Source: Streptomyces sp. S465 (lineage in GTDB: Bacteria; Actinomycetota; Actinomycetes; Streptomycetales; Streptomycetaceae). From it: 64,000 nt of DNA. The stretch spans positions 1,178,001 through 1,242,000 of the forward strand of contig NZ_CP114036.1 of assembly GCF_026898115.1 (NCBI RefSeq), written 5' to 3'. Shown here one piece after another: positions 54,839 through 63,490 of the stretch (within the stretch, counting starts at the first letter, position 1; each line of letters opens with the position of its first letter). Made by a program: the position numbers and the translations under genes. The notes beneath the pieces are model-generated. The model saw nothing but the letters and a program-made list of their open reading frames with translations. It did no database searches and was not told where the DNA came from.

Positions 54839-55698
54839 CGCAGAACTTTCCTTTCGACGAGCCTGGTGAGGAGATCGGCGAACAGGCCGGCCAGCGCGTA
54901 CAGCAGGATGGCGAGCACGAGCTGGTCGGTGCGCAGAAGCTGGCGGGCGTCCTGGGCGAGGTAGCCGATCCCGTCGTCGGCCGAGATGGTCTCGGCGACG
55001 ACGAGGGTCATCCAGGCGACGCCCAGGGAGTAGCGGATACCGGCCAGAACGGTGGGCATGGCCCCGGGGATGGCGATGTCGCGCACCAGGCGCCACCGGC
55101 CCAGCCCGTAGGAACGCCCGAGTTGCAGCAGCTTGGGGTCCACACCGCGGATGCCGGTGACGGTGTTGAGGTAGACGGGGAAGAACGTGCCCAGCGCCAC
55201 CAGCAGGAGCTTCGGCTCCTCCCCGATGCCGAACCAGGCGATCATCAGCGGCACCAGAGCCAGGTGCGGGATGGTGCGCACCATCTGCAGGGAGCGGTCG
55301 AGGAGGATCTCGGCCGCCTTCGACATCCCGACCCCGAACCCCAGGAGCAGGCCGGTGGCCGCGCCCAGGGCGAATCCCTGGGCGATGCGCCGCAGGCTGG
55401 TGAGGATGTGGTGCTGGAGTTCGCCGGTGGCGGCCAGGTCGGTGCCCGCCCGCAGGACCGCCTCGGGAGCGGGCAGGATCCGCGGCGGGAGGGCACCGGT
55501 TCGTGCGGTGGTCTGCCACACCGCCAAGACCAGCAGCGGCACGACCCAGGGGCCGATCGCGCGGCCGGTGCGCGGCAGTGCCCGGCCGATCCACCCGGCG
55601 GCGAATCGTCCGGTGGCGCGGGTTTTTGTGGGACCGGCCTCGGCCGTGGGATCCGAGCGCGGTTCCCGGTCCTTGGTGAGCAGCGGCTGCTCGGGCAT
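54802..55698 (-). CDS. ssuC: Sulfonate-type ABC transporter permease
   Basis: A 298-residue inner-membrane subunit with about six hydrophobic segments and the EAA-type loop RDIAIPGAMPTVLAGIRYSLGVAW. The charged N-terminal 50 residues are cytoplasmic. GAAAGGGAG precedes ATG 55698. First structural gene of the operon; a leader peptide gene lies 212 nt upstream. Confidence 0.92.
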   Translation of the reverse strand: MPEQPLLTKDREPRSDPTAEAGPTKTRATGRFAAGWIGRALPRTGRAIGPWVVPLLVLAVWQTTARTGALPPRILPAPEAVLRAGTDLAATGELQHHILTSLRRIAQGFALGAATGLLLGFGVGMSKAAEILLDRSLQMVRTIPHLALVPLMIAWFGIGEEPKLLLVALGTFFPVYLNTVTGIRGVDPKLLQLGRSYGLGRWRLVRDIAIPGAMPTVLAGIRYSLGVAWMTLVVAETISADDGIGYLAQDARQLLRTDQLVLAILLYALAGLFADLLTRLVERKVLRWHPNYRRPGSR

Positions 55699-55910
55699 GG
55701 GGCTCCCTTTCAGGAGTGGTTGATCGGGCCGCGCGGCGGGCCGTGGCGGGCCGGTGCGCGGCGAAGCGGGAACTCCTCCGTCCGCGCCGGCGAGAGGCGG
55801 TCCTGACGAAGGGCGCCGGGACAGCGGTGGCGGAACGCCGGGGCGGGCGAGGGGAGGACGTCAGGCGCGGGTCGTACGGCCGCGGCGTGACGGCCGGGAA
55901 GCGTGCGGGG

Positions 55911-56042
55911 TCAGCGACAGCCCGCGCTGAAGACGCGCATCAGATCGACATGCCGACGGTACGTCAGGCCGGTGTCCGGAAGGGGAGCGGACGCGAGCGC
56001 CGGGCGGGCGGAACGCCGCCTCGTCTGCGCATCGCGGTACAT
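55911..56042 (-). CDS. Predicted leader peptide of the sulfonate operon
   Basis: A 43-codon gene from ATG 56042, with GGGAG 7 nt upstream. It ends YRRHVDLMRVFSAGCR-stop. Actinobacterial sulfur and methionine transport genes are often preceded by short peptides ending in a similar R-H-V-D-L-x-R...C-R motif, thought to sense cysteine supply through ribosome pausing. The position between the promoter (56112-56140) and ssuC supports this. The 212 nt after the stop are non-coding, GC-rich and could fold into alternative hairpins, but I could not define a unique attenuator. Confidence 0.75.
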   Translation of the reverse strand: MYRDAQTRRRSARPALASAPLPDTGLTYRRHVDLMRVFSAGCR

Positions 56043-56111
56043 ACCGGAACTCCCGTGGACGTGTGAAGAGTCGTGCGGCCTGGGCCCGAGCCCGGCCACG
56101 TCTGGAAGGAG

Positions 56112-56140
56112 ACCATAACCGGAGATGGATTCAGCTGCAA
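56112..56140 (-). promoter_or_regulatory. Promoter of the leader-ssu operon
   Basis: Minus strand TTGCAG (56140-56135), exactly 17-nt spacer, TATGGT (56117-56112): a good housekeeping-type promoter, with transcription starting near 56105. Confidence 0.65.
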
Positions 56141-56145
56141 GCAGG

Positions 56146-56159
56146 TGTATACAGCTGTA
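56146..56159. promoter_or_regulatory. Overlapping palindromes, probable GntR operator
   Basis: TGTATACA (56146-56153) and TACAGCTGTA (56150-56159) are perfect palindromes that overlap, just upstream of the ssu -35 element and in the leader of the divergent GntR gene. FadR-type GntR proteins bind short AT-containing palindromes of this size. Confidence 0.6.
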
Positions 56160-56253
56160 CTCAATGGCAGACTTCGGGTATCGAGTCAATGGTGTGACGG
56201 GGAAACGCGACCGGAAGCGCGGCAGGAAGCGCGGCGGAAAGGGGAGAACGGAC

Positions 56254-56937
56254 GTGACCACTTCACGGGGAGGTGGGGATGCGGGTGGCCACTACACCCG
56301 GATCCGGCAGAGCATCGTCGGCGGGCAGGCACCGCCCGGAACCGTCCTGATCCCCGCGGCCCTCAGCGCGCAGTACAACGTCTCCCGCACCCCGGTGCGG
56401 GAGGCCCTGATCAGGCTCGAGCAGGAGGGCCTGGTGCGGCAGGCGACCCGGGGCTATGTGGTCCGCGCCCGCACCCCGGAGGAGATCCTGGAGATCTGCG
56501 AGGCGCGGATCGCGCTGGAGTCCTCGGCCGCGCAGGCCGCCGCCACCCGCCGGACCGAACTCGACCTCGCCCGCCTCGTCCACGTCCACGAGAGCACCGC
56601 GGCGTCCTCGGACCCCGGCGAACTGCGGGCGCTGAACCACGAGTGGCATCTGGCGCTGCGCGAGGCGGGCCACAACGCCACCATCGCCGAACTGATGGAC
56701 CGTCTGGACGCCCAGCTGAAGGTCTACGACGCCGACACCTCCGCGGCCACCGACCACCCGGACAACCTCAAGCTGATCCTCGAGGAACACACCGGGATCC
56801 TGGACGCGGTGCGCCGCCGCGACGCGGAGGCGGCCCGCGACCGCATGATCGAGCATCAGAGCCGCACCCGTGACCTGCGCATCGGAGCCCTGGCCCGGTC
56901 GGGCAGCGGTCTGCGGGGCGCTTCTCCTCCGTCCTGA
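56254..56937 (+). CDS. GntR family regulator, FadR/FCD type
   Basis: A 227-residue regulator. The winged helix (about 10-70) contains LSAQYNVSRTPVREALIRLEQEGLV; the C-terminal FCD domain has ICEARIALESSAAQAA and HEWHLALREAGHN with metal-type Asp/His residues, and HTGILDAVRRRDAEAARDRM. GTG 56254 is used: GGGGAGAA lies 8 nt upstream, whereas the earlier in-frame ATG at 56125 adds 43 residues, many basic, and overlaps the operator region. It is divergent from the ssu operon and its likely regulator. Confidence 0.9.
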   Translation: MTTSRGGGDAGGHYTRIRQSIVGGQAPPGTVLIPAALSAQYNVSRTPVREALIRLEQEGLVRQATRGYVVRARTPEEILEICEARIALESSAAQAAATRRTELDLARLVHVHESTAASSDPGELRALNHEWHLALREAGHNATIAELMDRLDAQLKVYDADTSAATDHPDNLKLILEEHTGILDAVRRRDAEAARDRMIEHQSRTRDLRIGALARSGSGLRGASPPS

Positions 56938-57043
56938 ACCGGCGGATGCCGGTCCCGGACGGCGCGTGCCCGTCCTGAAGAGCGCGCGCCCGTCCTGAAG
57001 CGCAGGGCGCCGCGACCTGCCCCGCCGCCGGAGCGTTGGTTCG

Positions 57044-57670
57044 TCACATGTCCTGGTACGCCTCGCCGCCCAGCTCCAGGACGGCGGTTCCGGCGGTGGT
57101 GTCCGCCAGCCAGTCGCGGAAGGCGGCCACATCCGCCTCGGGCAGCCCCAGTTCGATCGTCACGGCCTCGGCGTAGCGCACCTCCCGGACCGCCCGTCCC
57201 GTCGCCCGCAGATCGTTCTCCAGCTTTCCGGCCCGCTGGTGGTCGACGGTGACGGTCGCCAGCCGGAACCGCTGCCGGGTGACAGTGCCCAGGGCGTCCA
57301 GCGCCTCGCCGACCGCGCCGCCGTAGGCCCGGATCAGGCCGCCCGCGCCGAGCTTCACGCCCCCGTAGTAGCGGGTGACCACGGCCACTACGTACCGGAC
57401 CTCGCGGCGCAGCAGCATCTGAAGCATCGGCCCGCCGGCCGTACCGCCCGGCTCCCCGTCGTCGCTCGCCTTCTGCACCGCGCCGTCCGCGCCGATGACA
57501 TAGGCGAAGCAGTTGTGGGTGGCGGTGGGGTGCTGCCGCCTGATGCGCTGGATGACCTCCTGCGCCTCCCGCTCACTCGCGGCGGGCGCGAGCGTGCAGA
57601 GGAAGCGCGATCGGTTGATCTCGATCTCGTGCACGCCTTCGCGCGCGACCGTCCGGTACCGCTCCTGCAT
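57044..57670 (-). CDS. YigZ/IMPACT family protein
   Basis: A 208-residue protein with both IMPACT-family signatures: ASDDGEPGGTAGGPML and VTRYYGGVKLGAGGLIRAYGGA. The C-terminal half is a ferredoxin-like DUF1949-type domain. Bacterial members may act in translation control or as NMP-related hydrolases; function is not established. Confidence 0.93.
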   Translation of the reverse strand: MQERYRTVAREGVHEIEINRSRFLCTLAPAASEREAQEVIQRIRRQHPTATHNCFAYVIGADGAVQKASDDGEPGGTAGGPMLQMLLRREVRYVVAVVTRYYGGVKLGAGGLIRAYGGAVGEALDALGTVTRQRFRLATVTVDHQRAGKLENDLRATGRAVREVRYAEAVTIELGLPEADVAAFRDWLADTTAGTAVLELGGEAYQDM

Positions 57671-57805
57671 CAGGCCACCTTATGTCCCGGCCGCGGTGGC
57701 GGTGGTCACGCGTGTGCCGCCGCCGATCGGGTGGACGGCGGCCGTGCGCGGCGAGCGGGCCGACGGCCACGGGTACGGATCCGGTTCCCGCCCCAAGGAG
57801 CTCGC

Positions 57806-59005
57806 ATGACGTTCAACCCGCTGGAGCAGCGTGGCATCCCGCTCGACCGCCAGATGCGTACCTGGCGTGAGCTGGACGTGTCACCGATCGACCCGGATCG
57901 CTGCGACCCCTACACACGCTGCCGGATCATCACGATGAACGGCATCGAGATCGAGGCGATCCTGTTCAGCCACCAGATGGCCCGCCACTGCCCGGACCAG
58001 GACGTGCGGCGGCAGCTGGCACAGACGCGCGCCGTCGAGGCGCAGCAGCAGAAGGCGGTGAACTGGCTGCTGCCGGGGGTGGCCTCGGTGCTGGAGACCA
58101 CGATCGCCTATGAGCAGGTGGCGGTGGACCTGACCGCATGGGTGGCGCGGATGGAGCCCGATCCGTACCTCACCCAGGCGTATCAGTTCGGGGTGCTGGA
58201 GGACTTCGACCATCTCTACCGGTACGCCAATCTCTACGAGATGATCGAGCACCGCAAGGCGGAGGAGATCGTCCAGGGGCTGACGGAGATCATGCCGGGC
58301 CGGCCGACGAAGTACCACCACCGCAACCCGGTGGACAACGTCCGCGACCCCTACGACCGGAACCGGGCCGATCCGCTCTCCAAGCTGCACGCGCTGACGA
58401 TCATGTCGGCGGAGCAGCAGACCATGAACCTGTACCTGAACGTCGGCCCGCAGTACATGGAGCCGATCGCCCGGCAGCTCTACCAGGAGATCGGGCTGGT
58501 CGAGGAGGAGCACGTCACCCACTACGAGTCCCTGGTCGACCCGGGCGAGACCTGGTGGGAGCAGCTGGTCAACCACGAGTACAACGAGTGCTACCTCTAC
58601 TACTCCTTCATGGAGCAGGAGCCGGACCCCAAGGTGAAGGCCATCTGGGAGCTGCACCTGAACATGGAACTGGAGCATCTGCGCATCGCCTGCGATCTGA
58701 TGCGCCGCAACGACGGCCGGGAACCGGAGGAGGTCGTCGCCCCGGAGCTGCCGAACGTGCTCACCTTCGAGCCCAACAAGAGTTACATCCGCGAACTGCT
58801 GGCCACGCAGATGGACCTCACCACGCTCGGTACCGGCTATGTACGCGAGGCCCACGAGCGCTTCCAGGCGATGCAGACCATGCTCAACGACGGCGACCGG
58901 CCGCCGAGCGAGCGGGTGATGGAGCAGCACCGGGACATGTTCGGCCGGGAATACCGGCTGGAGACCGAGGGTGAGCACCCCGAGCCGTCCCTGCGCTCAC
59001 ACTGA
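57806..59005 (+). CDS. Ferritin-like (probable diiron) protein of unknown function
   Basis: A 399-residue all-helical protein. ATG 57806 has AAGGAG 9 nt upstream. Ferritin-like Glu/His patterns are seen: YANLYEMIEHRKAEEI, EIGLVEEEHVTHYESLVD and WELHLNMELEHLRIACDLM, consistent with two ExxH half-sites of a carboxylate-bridged diiron centre. It has no signal peptide. A hemerythrin gene follows after 45 nt, so both may deal with oxygen, peroxide or iron. Function unknown. Confidence 0.75.
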   Translation: MTFNPLEQRGIPLDRQMRTWRELDVSPIDPDRCDPYTRCRIITMNGIEIEAILFSHQMARHCPDQDVRRQLAQTRAVEAQQQKAVNWLLPGVASVLETTIAYEQVAVDLTAWVARMEPDPYLTQAYQFGVLEDFDHLYRYANLYEMIEHRKAEEIVQGLTEIMPGRPTKYHHRNPVDNVRDPYDRNRADPLSKLHALTIMSAEQQTMNLYLNVGPQYMEPIARQLYQEIGLVEEEHVTHYESLVDPGETWWEQLVNHEYNECYLYYSFMEQEPDPKVKAIWELHLNMELEHLRIACDLMRRNDGREPEEVVAPELPNVLTFEPNKSYIRELLATQMDLTTLGTGYVREAHERFQAMQTMLNDGDRPPSERVMEQHRDMFGREYRLETEGEHPEPSLRSH

Positions 59006-59050
59006 CCGAATTCCCGGCCCTCATTCCCGGCCCTACGGAGGACAGACATC

Positions 59051-59635
59051 GTGGCAGACCGATCCGGATCCGGCGCCATCGGCGGCGAGGACGATGTGGT
59101 GGCGCTGCTGATGCGCCAGCACGGCGATATCCGCAACCTCTTCGACGAGGTGGAGCGGGCCCCCGGCGACCAGCGGCAGGACGCCTTCCGCAGGCTCGTC
59201 CGGCTGCTGGCCGTCCATGAGACCGCGGAGGAGGAGGTCGTCCACCCGGTGGCGCGCCGCTCCTTCGACGGTGGTGAGGGGGTGGTGGAAGACCGTCTGC
59301 GGGAGGAGAGGCAGGCCAAGGAGAAGCTCAGCCGGCTCGACGAGATGGACACCGGCTCCCCCGAGTTCCTGCCGCTCCTCAGGGAGCTGCGCACCGAGGT
59401 CATGGAACACGCGCGGGCCGAGGAGCGCTACGAGTTCATCCAGCTGCGGCGGCGCACCGACCCCGGTCAGCTCGCCACCATGGCCAAGGCGGTCAGGGCG
59501 GCCGAGGCGATGGCCCCGACCCGGCCGCACCCGGGCGCGGAGACGGCGGCGAAGAACATCGCCCTGGGGCCGATGGCCGCCACGATCGACCGCGCCCGGG
59601 ACACGGTCCGCAAGGCCATGGGGAAGGAGGGCTGA
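59051..59635 (+). CDS. Hemerythrin HHE domain protein
   Basis: A 194-residue protein from GTG 59051 after GGAGGACAG. The HHE domain (about 15-130) has LLMRQHGDIRNLF, VHETAEEEVVHPVARR and MEHARAEERYEF, the His/Glu ligands of an oxygen- or NO-reactive diiron site. The C-terminal tail is basic (TIDRARDTVRKAMGKEG). Adjacent to the ferritin-like gene, probably one transcript. Confidence 0.9.
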   Translation: MADRSGSGAIGGEDDVVALLMRQHGDIRNLFDEVERAPGDQRQDAFRRLVRLLAVHETAEEEVVHPVARRSFDGGEGVVEDRLREERQAKEKLSRLDEMDTGSPEFLPLLRELRTEVMEHARAEERYEFIQLRRRTDPGQLATMAKAVRAAEAMAPTRPHPGAETAAKNIALGPMAATIDRARDTVRKAMGKEG

Positions 59636-59716
59636 CCGGACGCCGGGCAGGGGCCGAGACCCGGTGCGCGGGCGGCTAAGGTCCGGAGCGGGAACGGCGG
59701 AGCGCGGGGCGGGAGC

Positions 59717-59745
59717 GGCGGACCGCCGGGCCCGCCGGGTCCGCC
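59717..59745. terminator. Hairpin between hemerythrin and DUF6098 genes
   Basis: GGCGGACC / GGTCCGCC, 8-bp perfect stem around a 13-nt GC-rich loop in the 117-nt convergent gap. Confidence 0.65.
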
Positions 59746-59752
59746 ACACCCG

Positions 59753-60235
59753 TCACCCGTCGTCTTCGCCGTGTGTGTACCGGGTCGGTCGGTGCAACGG
59801 CCCCCACGCGCCGCGCTGGCGGGCCACCACCTCCTCGGCTTCGGCGATCACGCTCTCGGCGATCCAGGCAACCGGCCGCACATCGCGTACCAGGGGTTCG
59901 TTGTCCGGGCCCCGGCCGATCTCCTCCCCCTTGAGCACCCAGGGGTGGACATCGTCGGGGCCCTGGTCCTGCTCCCGGAGGTGGATGTAGTCGCACAGCC
60001 GCCGGGCCACCCACAGCGCGGTGGGCAGGTCCTTCGCCCATTCCTCGAAGACCAGGGGGTTGGCCGACAGGCCCGGCATCTTCGTACCGGTGAGTCCGTC
60101 CCGGCTGACCGGGCTCCCTTCCCCCAGGTCCGCCTGGGGCCCTCGGGACCAGCGGACGAAGACCGGGGGACCCTCCTCGATCAGCTCCACGAGCTGGTGC
60201 AGAGCGGTGTAGGTGGGAAGCGTCTGGCCTGGCAT
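59753..60235 (-). CDS. DUF6098 family protein
   Basis: A 160-residue protein starting at ATG 60235 (MPGQTLPTYTALHQLVELI). Segments GPPVFVRWSRGPQADL, MPGLSANPLVFEEW, LWVARRLCDYIHLRE and GEEIGRGPDNEPLV are those of the DUF6098 family common in Streptomyces. Function is unknown. Confidence 0.85.
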   Translation of the reverse strand: MPGQTLPTYTALHQLVELIEEGPPVFVRWSRGPQADLGEGSPVSRDGLTGTKMPGLSANPLVFEEWAKDLPTALWVARRLCDYIHLREQDQGPDDVHPWVLKGEEIGRGPDNEPLVRDVRPVAWIAESVIAEAEEVVARQRGAWGPLHRPTRYTHGEDDG

Positions 60236-60343
60236 GATCGCCCTTGAGTACCCGGAACCGGCCTGGTCAATCACCCGGCCCGGCCCCGACGCGCGGACGC
60301 CGCCCGGCCCCGCTCTCTCGCGAGGTGGGCGGCGCCTTGTGCG

Positions 60344-60676
60344 TCAGCGGCCAAGTGCCTTGGCCAGCTGGTCCTTGGTCATGTTCGAGCGGCCCTCGAT
60401 GCCCCGCTGCTTCGCCTCGTTGTACAGCTGATCGCGGGTCGGGCCCTTGGGGCCGGTCCGATTGCCGGAGCGCTGGCCGCCACGCTGCGGCGCCGACTTC
60501 CGGTCCTGCGTCGAGGTCTTGCTGGCGGTCTTGGACTCTCCCGAGCGGGCGCGCTCCTTGTTGACCGTGCGGGCGGCCATTTCCTTCGCCCGGCCGCTGG
60601 AGGCTCCGCGCTGCTCGGCGCCTTCCTTGATGTGCTCGTACTGCCGTTCACGCTTACGGCTGGATCCTGCGGGCAT
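60344..60676 (-). CDS. Lys/Arg-rich protein with Rho-N-like C-terminus
   Basis: A 110-residue very basic protein, MPAGSSRKRERQYEHIKEG at the start, a disordered Ser/Lys/Arg-rich middle, and a C-terminal GPTRDQLYNEAKQRGI plus MTKDQLAKALGR, resembling the helix-extended-loop-helix of Rho N-terminal/SAP-like domains. Such proteins are often labelled plasmid stabilisation proteins; nucleic acid binding is likely. GGAGAGAAGG precedes ATG 60676. Confidence 0.8.
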   Translation of the reverse strand: MPAGSSRKRERQYEHIKEGAEQRGASSGRAKEMAARTVNKERARSGESKTASKTSTQDRKSAPQRGGQRSGNRTGPKGPTRDQLYNEAKQRGIEGRSNMTKDQLAKALGR

Positions 60677-60961
60677 GGTTCCTTCTCTCCTTCCGCCCCC
60701 TCGGTCGGACACGGTCCGCGGTTCCTGTCCACCGACCGCAGCGGTCGGGTTCCCCCCACTTCCGCCCCTATAACCAGCATGCGTCTCCTGGGCGTCGTCC
60801 GGGATGTGTGGCGCGCATCCGGCGGTATGGGGCCCGGCCGGCCGAGTCCGCCGATCCACCGTTTCGTCGGTCCGCACGACAACACCCTGCGATCGGTGGT
60901 ACCGCTCCAGGAAGGAGGCGACTTCGGCGCCAGCCCCCGAGCCAAGACCTGTCGAACCCGT

Positions 60962-61230
60962 ACCCGCGTACAATCGAGACGCTACCGTACACATTTTCCC
61001 GATAGCACTGCTGAAGCATTGCCCATTTGGACATCCTCGCGATACGGTCCCGTACACACTGATGTTATGGACGAGGACGACTGGAGTGCGGCTGCGCCAG
61101 GCCTTCCCCTGACCTCCCAGCTCTCGATACGCACCCGTACACATCATGCCCCCTGAGAGTTGCTCACCCGCTGCTCACCATGCGTCTAGTGCTTGCCGCA
61201 GGCCAAGTCGAAGGATACGGTTACGTACAC
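60962..61230. promoter_or_regulatory. Array of four operator-like repeats upstream of the TetR gene
   Basis: The 555-nt gap 60677-61231 has no convincing gene. It contains four copies of GATACGnnnCCGTACACA: 60976-60994, 61041-61058, 61126-61144 and 61214-61230 (the last with one change in the core), and a weaker copy near 60962. The outer bases form TACG/CGTA inverted arms typical of TetR sites. The fourth copy ends 1 nt before the TetR ATG. Confidence 0.75.
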
Positions 61231-61231
61231 T

Positions 61232-61846
61232 ATGCCCGAGGAAACAGCACGTCCCGGCCGCGCCACGGCACGGACGGCGGCGATCATCAAGGCCACGCAC
61301 GAGCTGCTGCACGAAGTGGGCTATGAGCGATTGTCGATCGACGCGGTGGCGGCTCGGGCCGGCGCCAGCAAGACCACCATTTATCGACGCTGGGACGACA
61401 AATGCGCCTTGGTCTGCGCGGCGCTGCTCGACCGCTCCGCATCCGTCACAGAGCTGTCTTCCGCGGCCCGGGACCTGCGCGAGGACCTCATCGCGCTGAC
61501 GGCTCTGGTGGCCAAGCTGACTGCCCGGGAGGACGTTCCCGGTTTCGTGAGCCTCCTGGCGGCGGCGCAGAAGGAGCCTGCCATCGCCGACGTTCTGGGA
61601 AGGGGAGCCCTCGCCCCGATGCGCCGCAACTGTCGAGATGTCGTGCAGCGCGCCATCGGCCGGGGCGAACTCGACGACGCCGAGCTGTCCGATGTGCTGT
61701 TCGAGTTGGTCCTGGGGCACGCGCTCGCGCGTGGGGTGGTCCAACGGAAGACACTCTCCGCTGACGACCAGCAGTTCTTCGTGGACAGGGTGCTGCTGCC
61801 CGTACTGATGTCGCACGGAAAGCCGGCGCCCCCGATCACAGGGTGA
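61232..61846 (+). CDS. TetR family transcriptional regulator
   Basis: A 204-residue regulator. Its N-terminal HTH contains LSIDAVAARAGASKTTIYRRWDDK. The C-terminal ligand domain has GFVSLLAAAQKEPAIADVL, a pattern of the TetR_C_33-like group. ATG 61232 (MPEETARPGRATAR) is preferred; an in-frame TTG at 61193 would place the last operator repeat inside the gene. No Shine-Dalgarno is seen at 61232. The protein likely binds the repeats directly upstream. Target genes beyond itself are uncertain; the downstream monooxygenase is a candidate. Confidence 0.9.
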   Translation: MPEETARPGRATARTAAIIKATHELLHEVGYERLSIDAVAARAGASKTTIYRRWDDKCALVCAALLDRSASVTELSSAARDLREDLIALTALVAKLTAREDVPGFVSLLAAAQKEPAIADVLGRGALAPMRRNCRDVVQRAIGRGELDDAELSDVLFELVLGHALARGVVQRKTLSADDQQFFVDRVLLPVLMSHGKPAPPITG

Positions 61847-62067
61847 GGGCCGAAGCCGATCTGATCGGCCCACTGTCCGGTCCGGTGGGCGTCGGGGACC
61901 GGCCCCGGTTCCGGCTGCCCGCTTTCGGGCGCGTGGACGGGTCTTTGCGCCAGAGGGCTGTCCAACTGGGGGCCGCCTCCTCCGCTCTCGTTCATCCAAC
62001 CCGACGATCTCGCGGGCCTCATGACCAACTCGCACGGCATCCGACCATCCACCATCAAGGAGTTCGC

Positions 62068-62442
62068 ATGATCCAGCTCAACGATCTCGACCGCTCGACC
62101 CCCTTCCTGGCACAGCTGCAGGGGCCGGACGACGGCCGGCCCGTCACCCTCATCAACACCTTCCTCGCCCCCGAAGGGCAGGTCGACGAGGTCATCGACG
62201 TCTGGCGCCAGGACTCCCTGATCATGAAGGCGCAGCCCGGGTTCGTCTCCGCGCAGCTGTACCGCGGCACCGCGGACAGCCGCGTCCTGACGAACGTGGC
62301 GGTCTGGGAGACCCTGACCTCCCTCAAGGACGCCTTTGCGCGTGAGGAGTTCCAGGGCACGCTGACGCTCTACCCGGACGGCTCGTTGTCGCAGCCGGTC
62401 GTCACGCGTGCCGTGGCGGTCCCGGGAGTGTGTGTCGCATGA
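62068..62442 (+). CDS. Antibiotic biosynthesis monooxygenase (ABM) domain protein
   Basis: A 124-residue protein with a dimeric alpha/beta-barrel ABM fold: PVTLINTFLAPEGQVDEVIDVW, MKAQPGFVSAQLYRG, LTNVAVWETLTSLKDAF. AAGGAG precedes ATG 62068. The family includes cofactor-free oxygenases of quinone and polyketide intermediates and heme-degrading relatives; the exact reaction is unknown. The 221-nt gap before it shows nothing recognisable, nor does the 244-nt gap after it. Confidence 0.85.
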   Translation: MIQLNDLDRSTPFLAQLQGPDDGRPVTLINTFLAPEGQVDEVIDVWRQDSLIMKAQPGFVSAQLYRGTADSRVLTNVAVWETLTSLKDAFAREEFQGTLTLYPDGSLSQPVVTRAVAVPGVCVA

Positions 62443-62686
62443 CGCGCGGCCTGGCCGGCCCGGAGCGACACCGCTACATCCGGAGACGGGACGCGGGCTC
62501 CGTTCGCCGGCCGGGCCCTTTATCGGCGGTCCGGGTGGGCCGCCCTGACCACCGCGCGTCGCGGGTTCCCCGCCGTGGGGTGCTGACGACCGCCGGCGCG
62601 GACGGCGATGGGCGGGCGGGGGCGGCCCGGTCACGCTCCACAGGCCTTGCCGGTGAGCCGGCGGCGGGGCGCTCGCCGGGTTGTCG

Positions 62687-63490
62687 TCAGTCGCCGACAA
62701 CGGCCAACTGACCGCTGATGTCCTCGGCGGCGCGACGGACCGCCGCGACCACCTCGCCGAGCCGACGGTCGGAAACGCGGTGTTCGAGCGCGGCGACGCT
62801 CACGGCGGCGATCACGCCTGTGGAAGGTCCGTGCACCGGGGCCGCGATGCCGAGAATGTCCACGTCGAGTTCGCCCCGGCTGACGCTGTGCCCGTCCTCG
62901 CGGATCTGGGCAAGCCGTTCCATCAGCACGTCGATGTCCGTGATCGTGCGTGCGGTGAACCGCTGCAGGCGCTGGGCGGCCAACAGCTCACGGCACTGCT
63001 GTTCGGGCAGCCACGCCAGCAGTGCCAGGGCGGAGGCGCCGGCATTGGCCGGGAGCACACTTCCGCGTTCGTAGGAGATCCGCACCGGGTGGTGCGCCTC
63101 GCAGCGTTCCAGGCATATCGCGGCCCCTCCAGCGCGGCGGGTCAGCAGCACCGTCTCACCGACCGTGTCACGCAGCCGCTCCATCACCGGCAGGGCGACC
63201 TCCGAGAGACCGTACCCGCGCCGCGCCAGGCGAGCCAGCTCCAGGACGCGCATGCCCAGCCGGAAACCACCCCCGGGGTCCTCCTCGAGGAAATCGGTCC
63301 TGACCAGGCTCTGCAGATAGCGGTACGCGGTCGAGCGAGCAGTGCCCAGGGCGGTGGCCACCTCCTGGCCGGAAACGGAGAGCTTGCTCTCCGAGAACAG
63401 CCCGAGGATGTCCAGCGCCCGGTCCGCGGTGGAGTTGCGCTCCCGGTACTGCCCAGTCGGAGCAGCCGTGTCTGACGTGCGTCCTGTCAT
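62687..63490 (-). CDS. IclR family transcriptional regulator
   Basis: A 267-residue regulator. The winged helix (about 20-80) has TADRALDILGLFSE and VATALGTARSTAYRYLQSLV. The IclR effector domain follows (ETVLLTRRAGGAAICLE, VLPANAGASALALLA, GVIAAVSVAALEHRV). ATG 63490 is chosen over ATG 63499 because the latter lies in the -10 hexamer TAAGAT (63503-63498); the mRNA is then leaderless. IclR proteins often control aromatic-acid catabolism, which would fit the nearby partial dioxygenase-type gene. Confidence 0.92.
   Translation of the reverse strand: MTGRTSDTAAPTGQYRERNSTADRALDILGLFSESKLSVSGQEVATALGTARSTAYRYLQSLVRTDFLEEDPGGGFRLGMRVLELARLARRGYGLSEVALPVMERLRDTVGETVLLTRRAGGAAICLERCEAHHPVRISYERGSVLPANAGASALALLAWLPEQQCRELLAAQRLQRFTARTITDIDVLMERLAQIREDGHSVSRGELDVDILGIAAPVHGPSTGVIAAVSVAALEHRVSDRRLGEVVAAVRRAAEDISGQLAVVGD

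Noticed and set aside
61232..62442. Secondary-metabolite gene cluster suggested by the TetR and ABM monooxygenase
   Set aside because: No synthase, carrier protein or other biosynthetic gene is present within the visible flanks.
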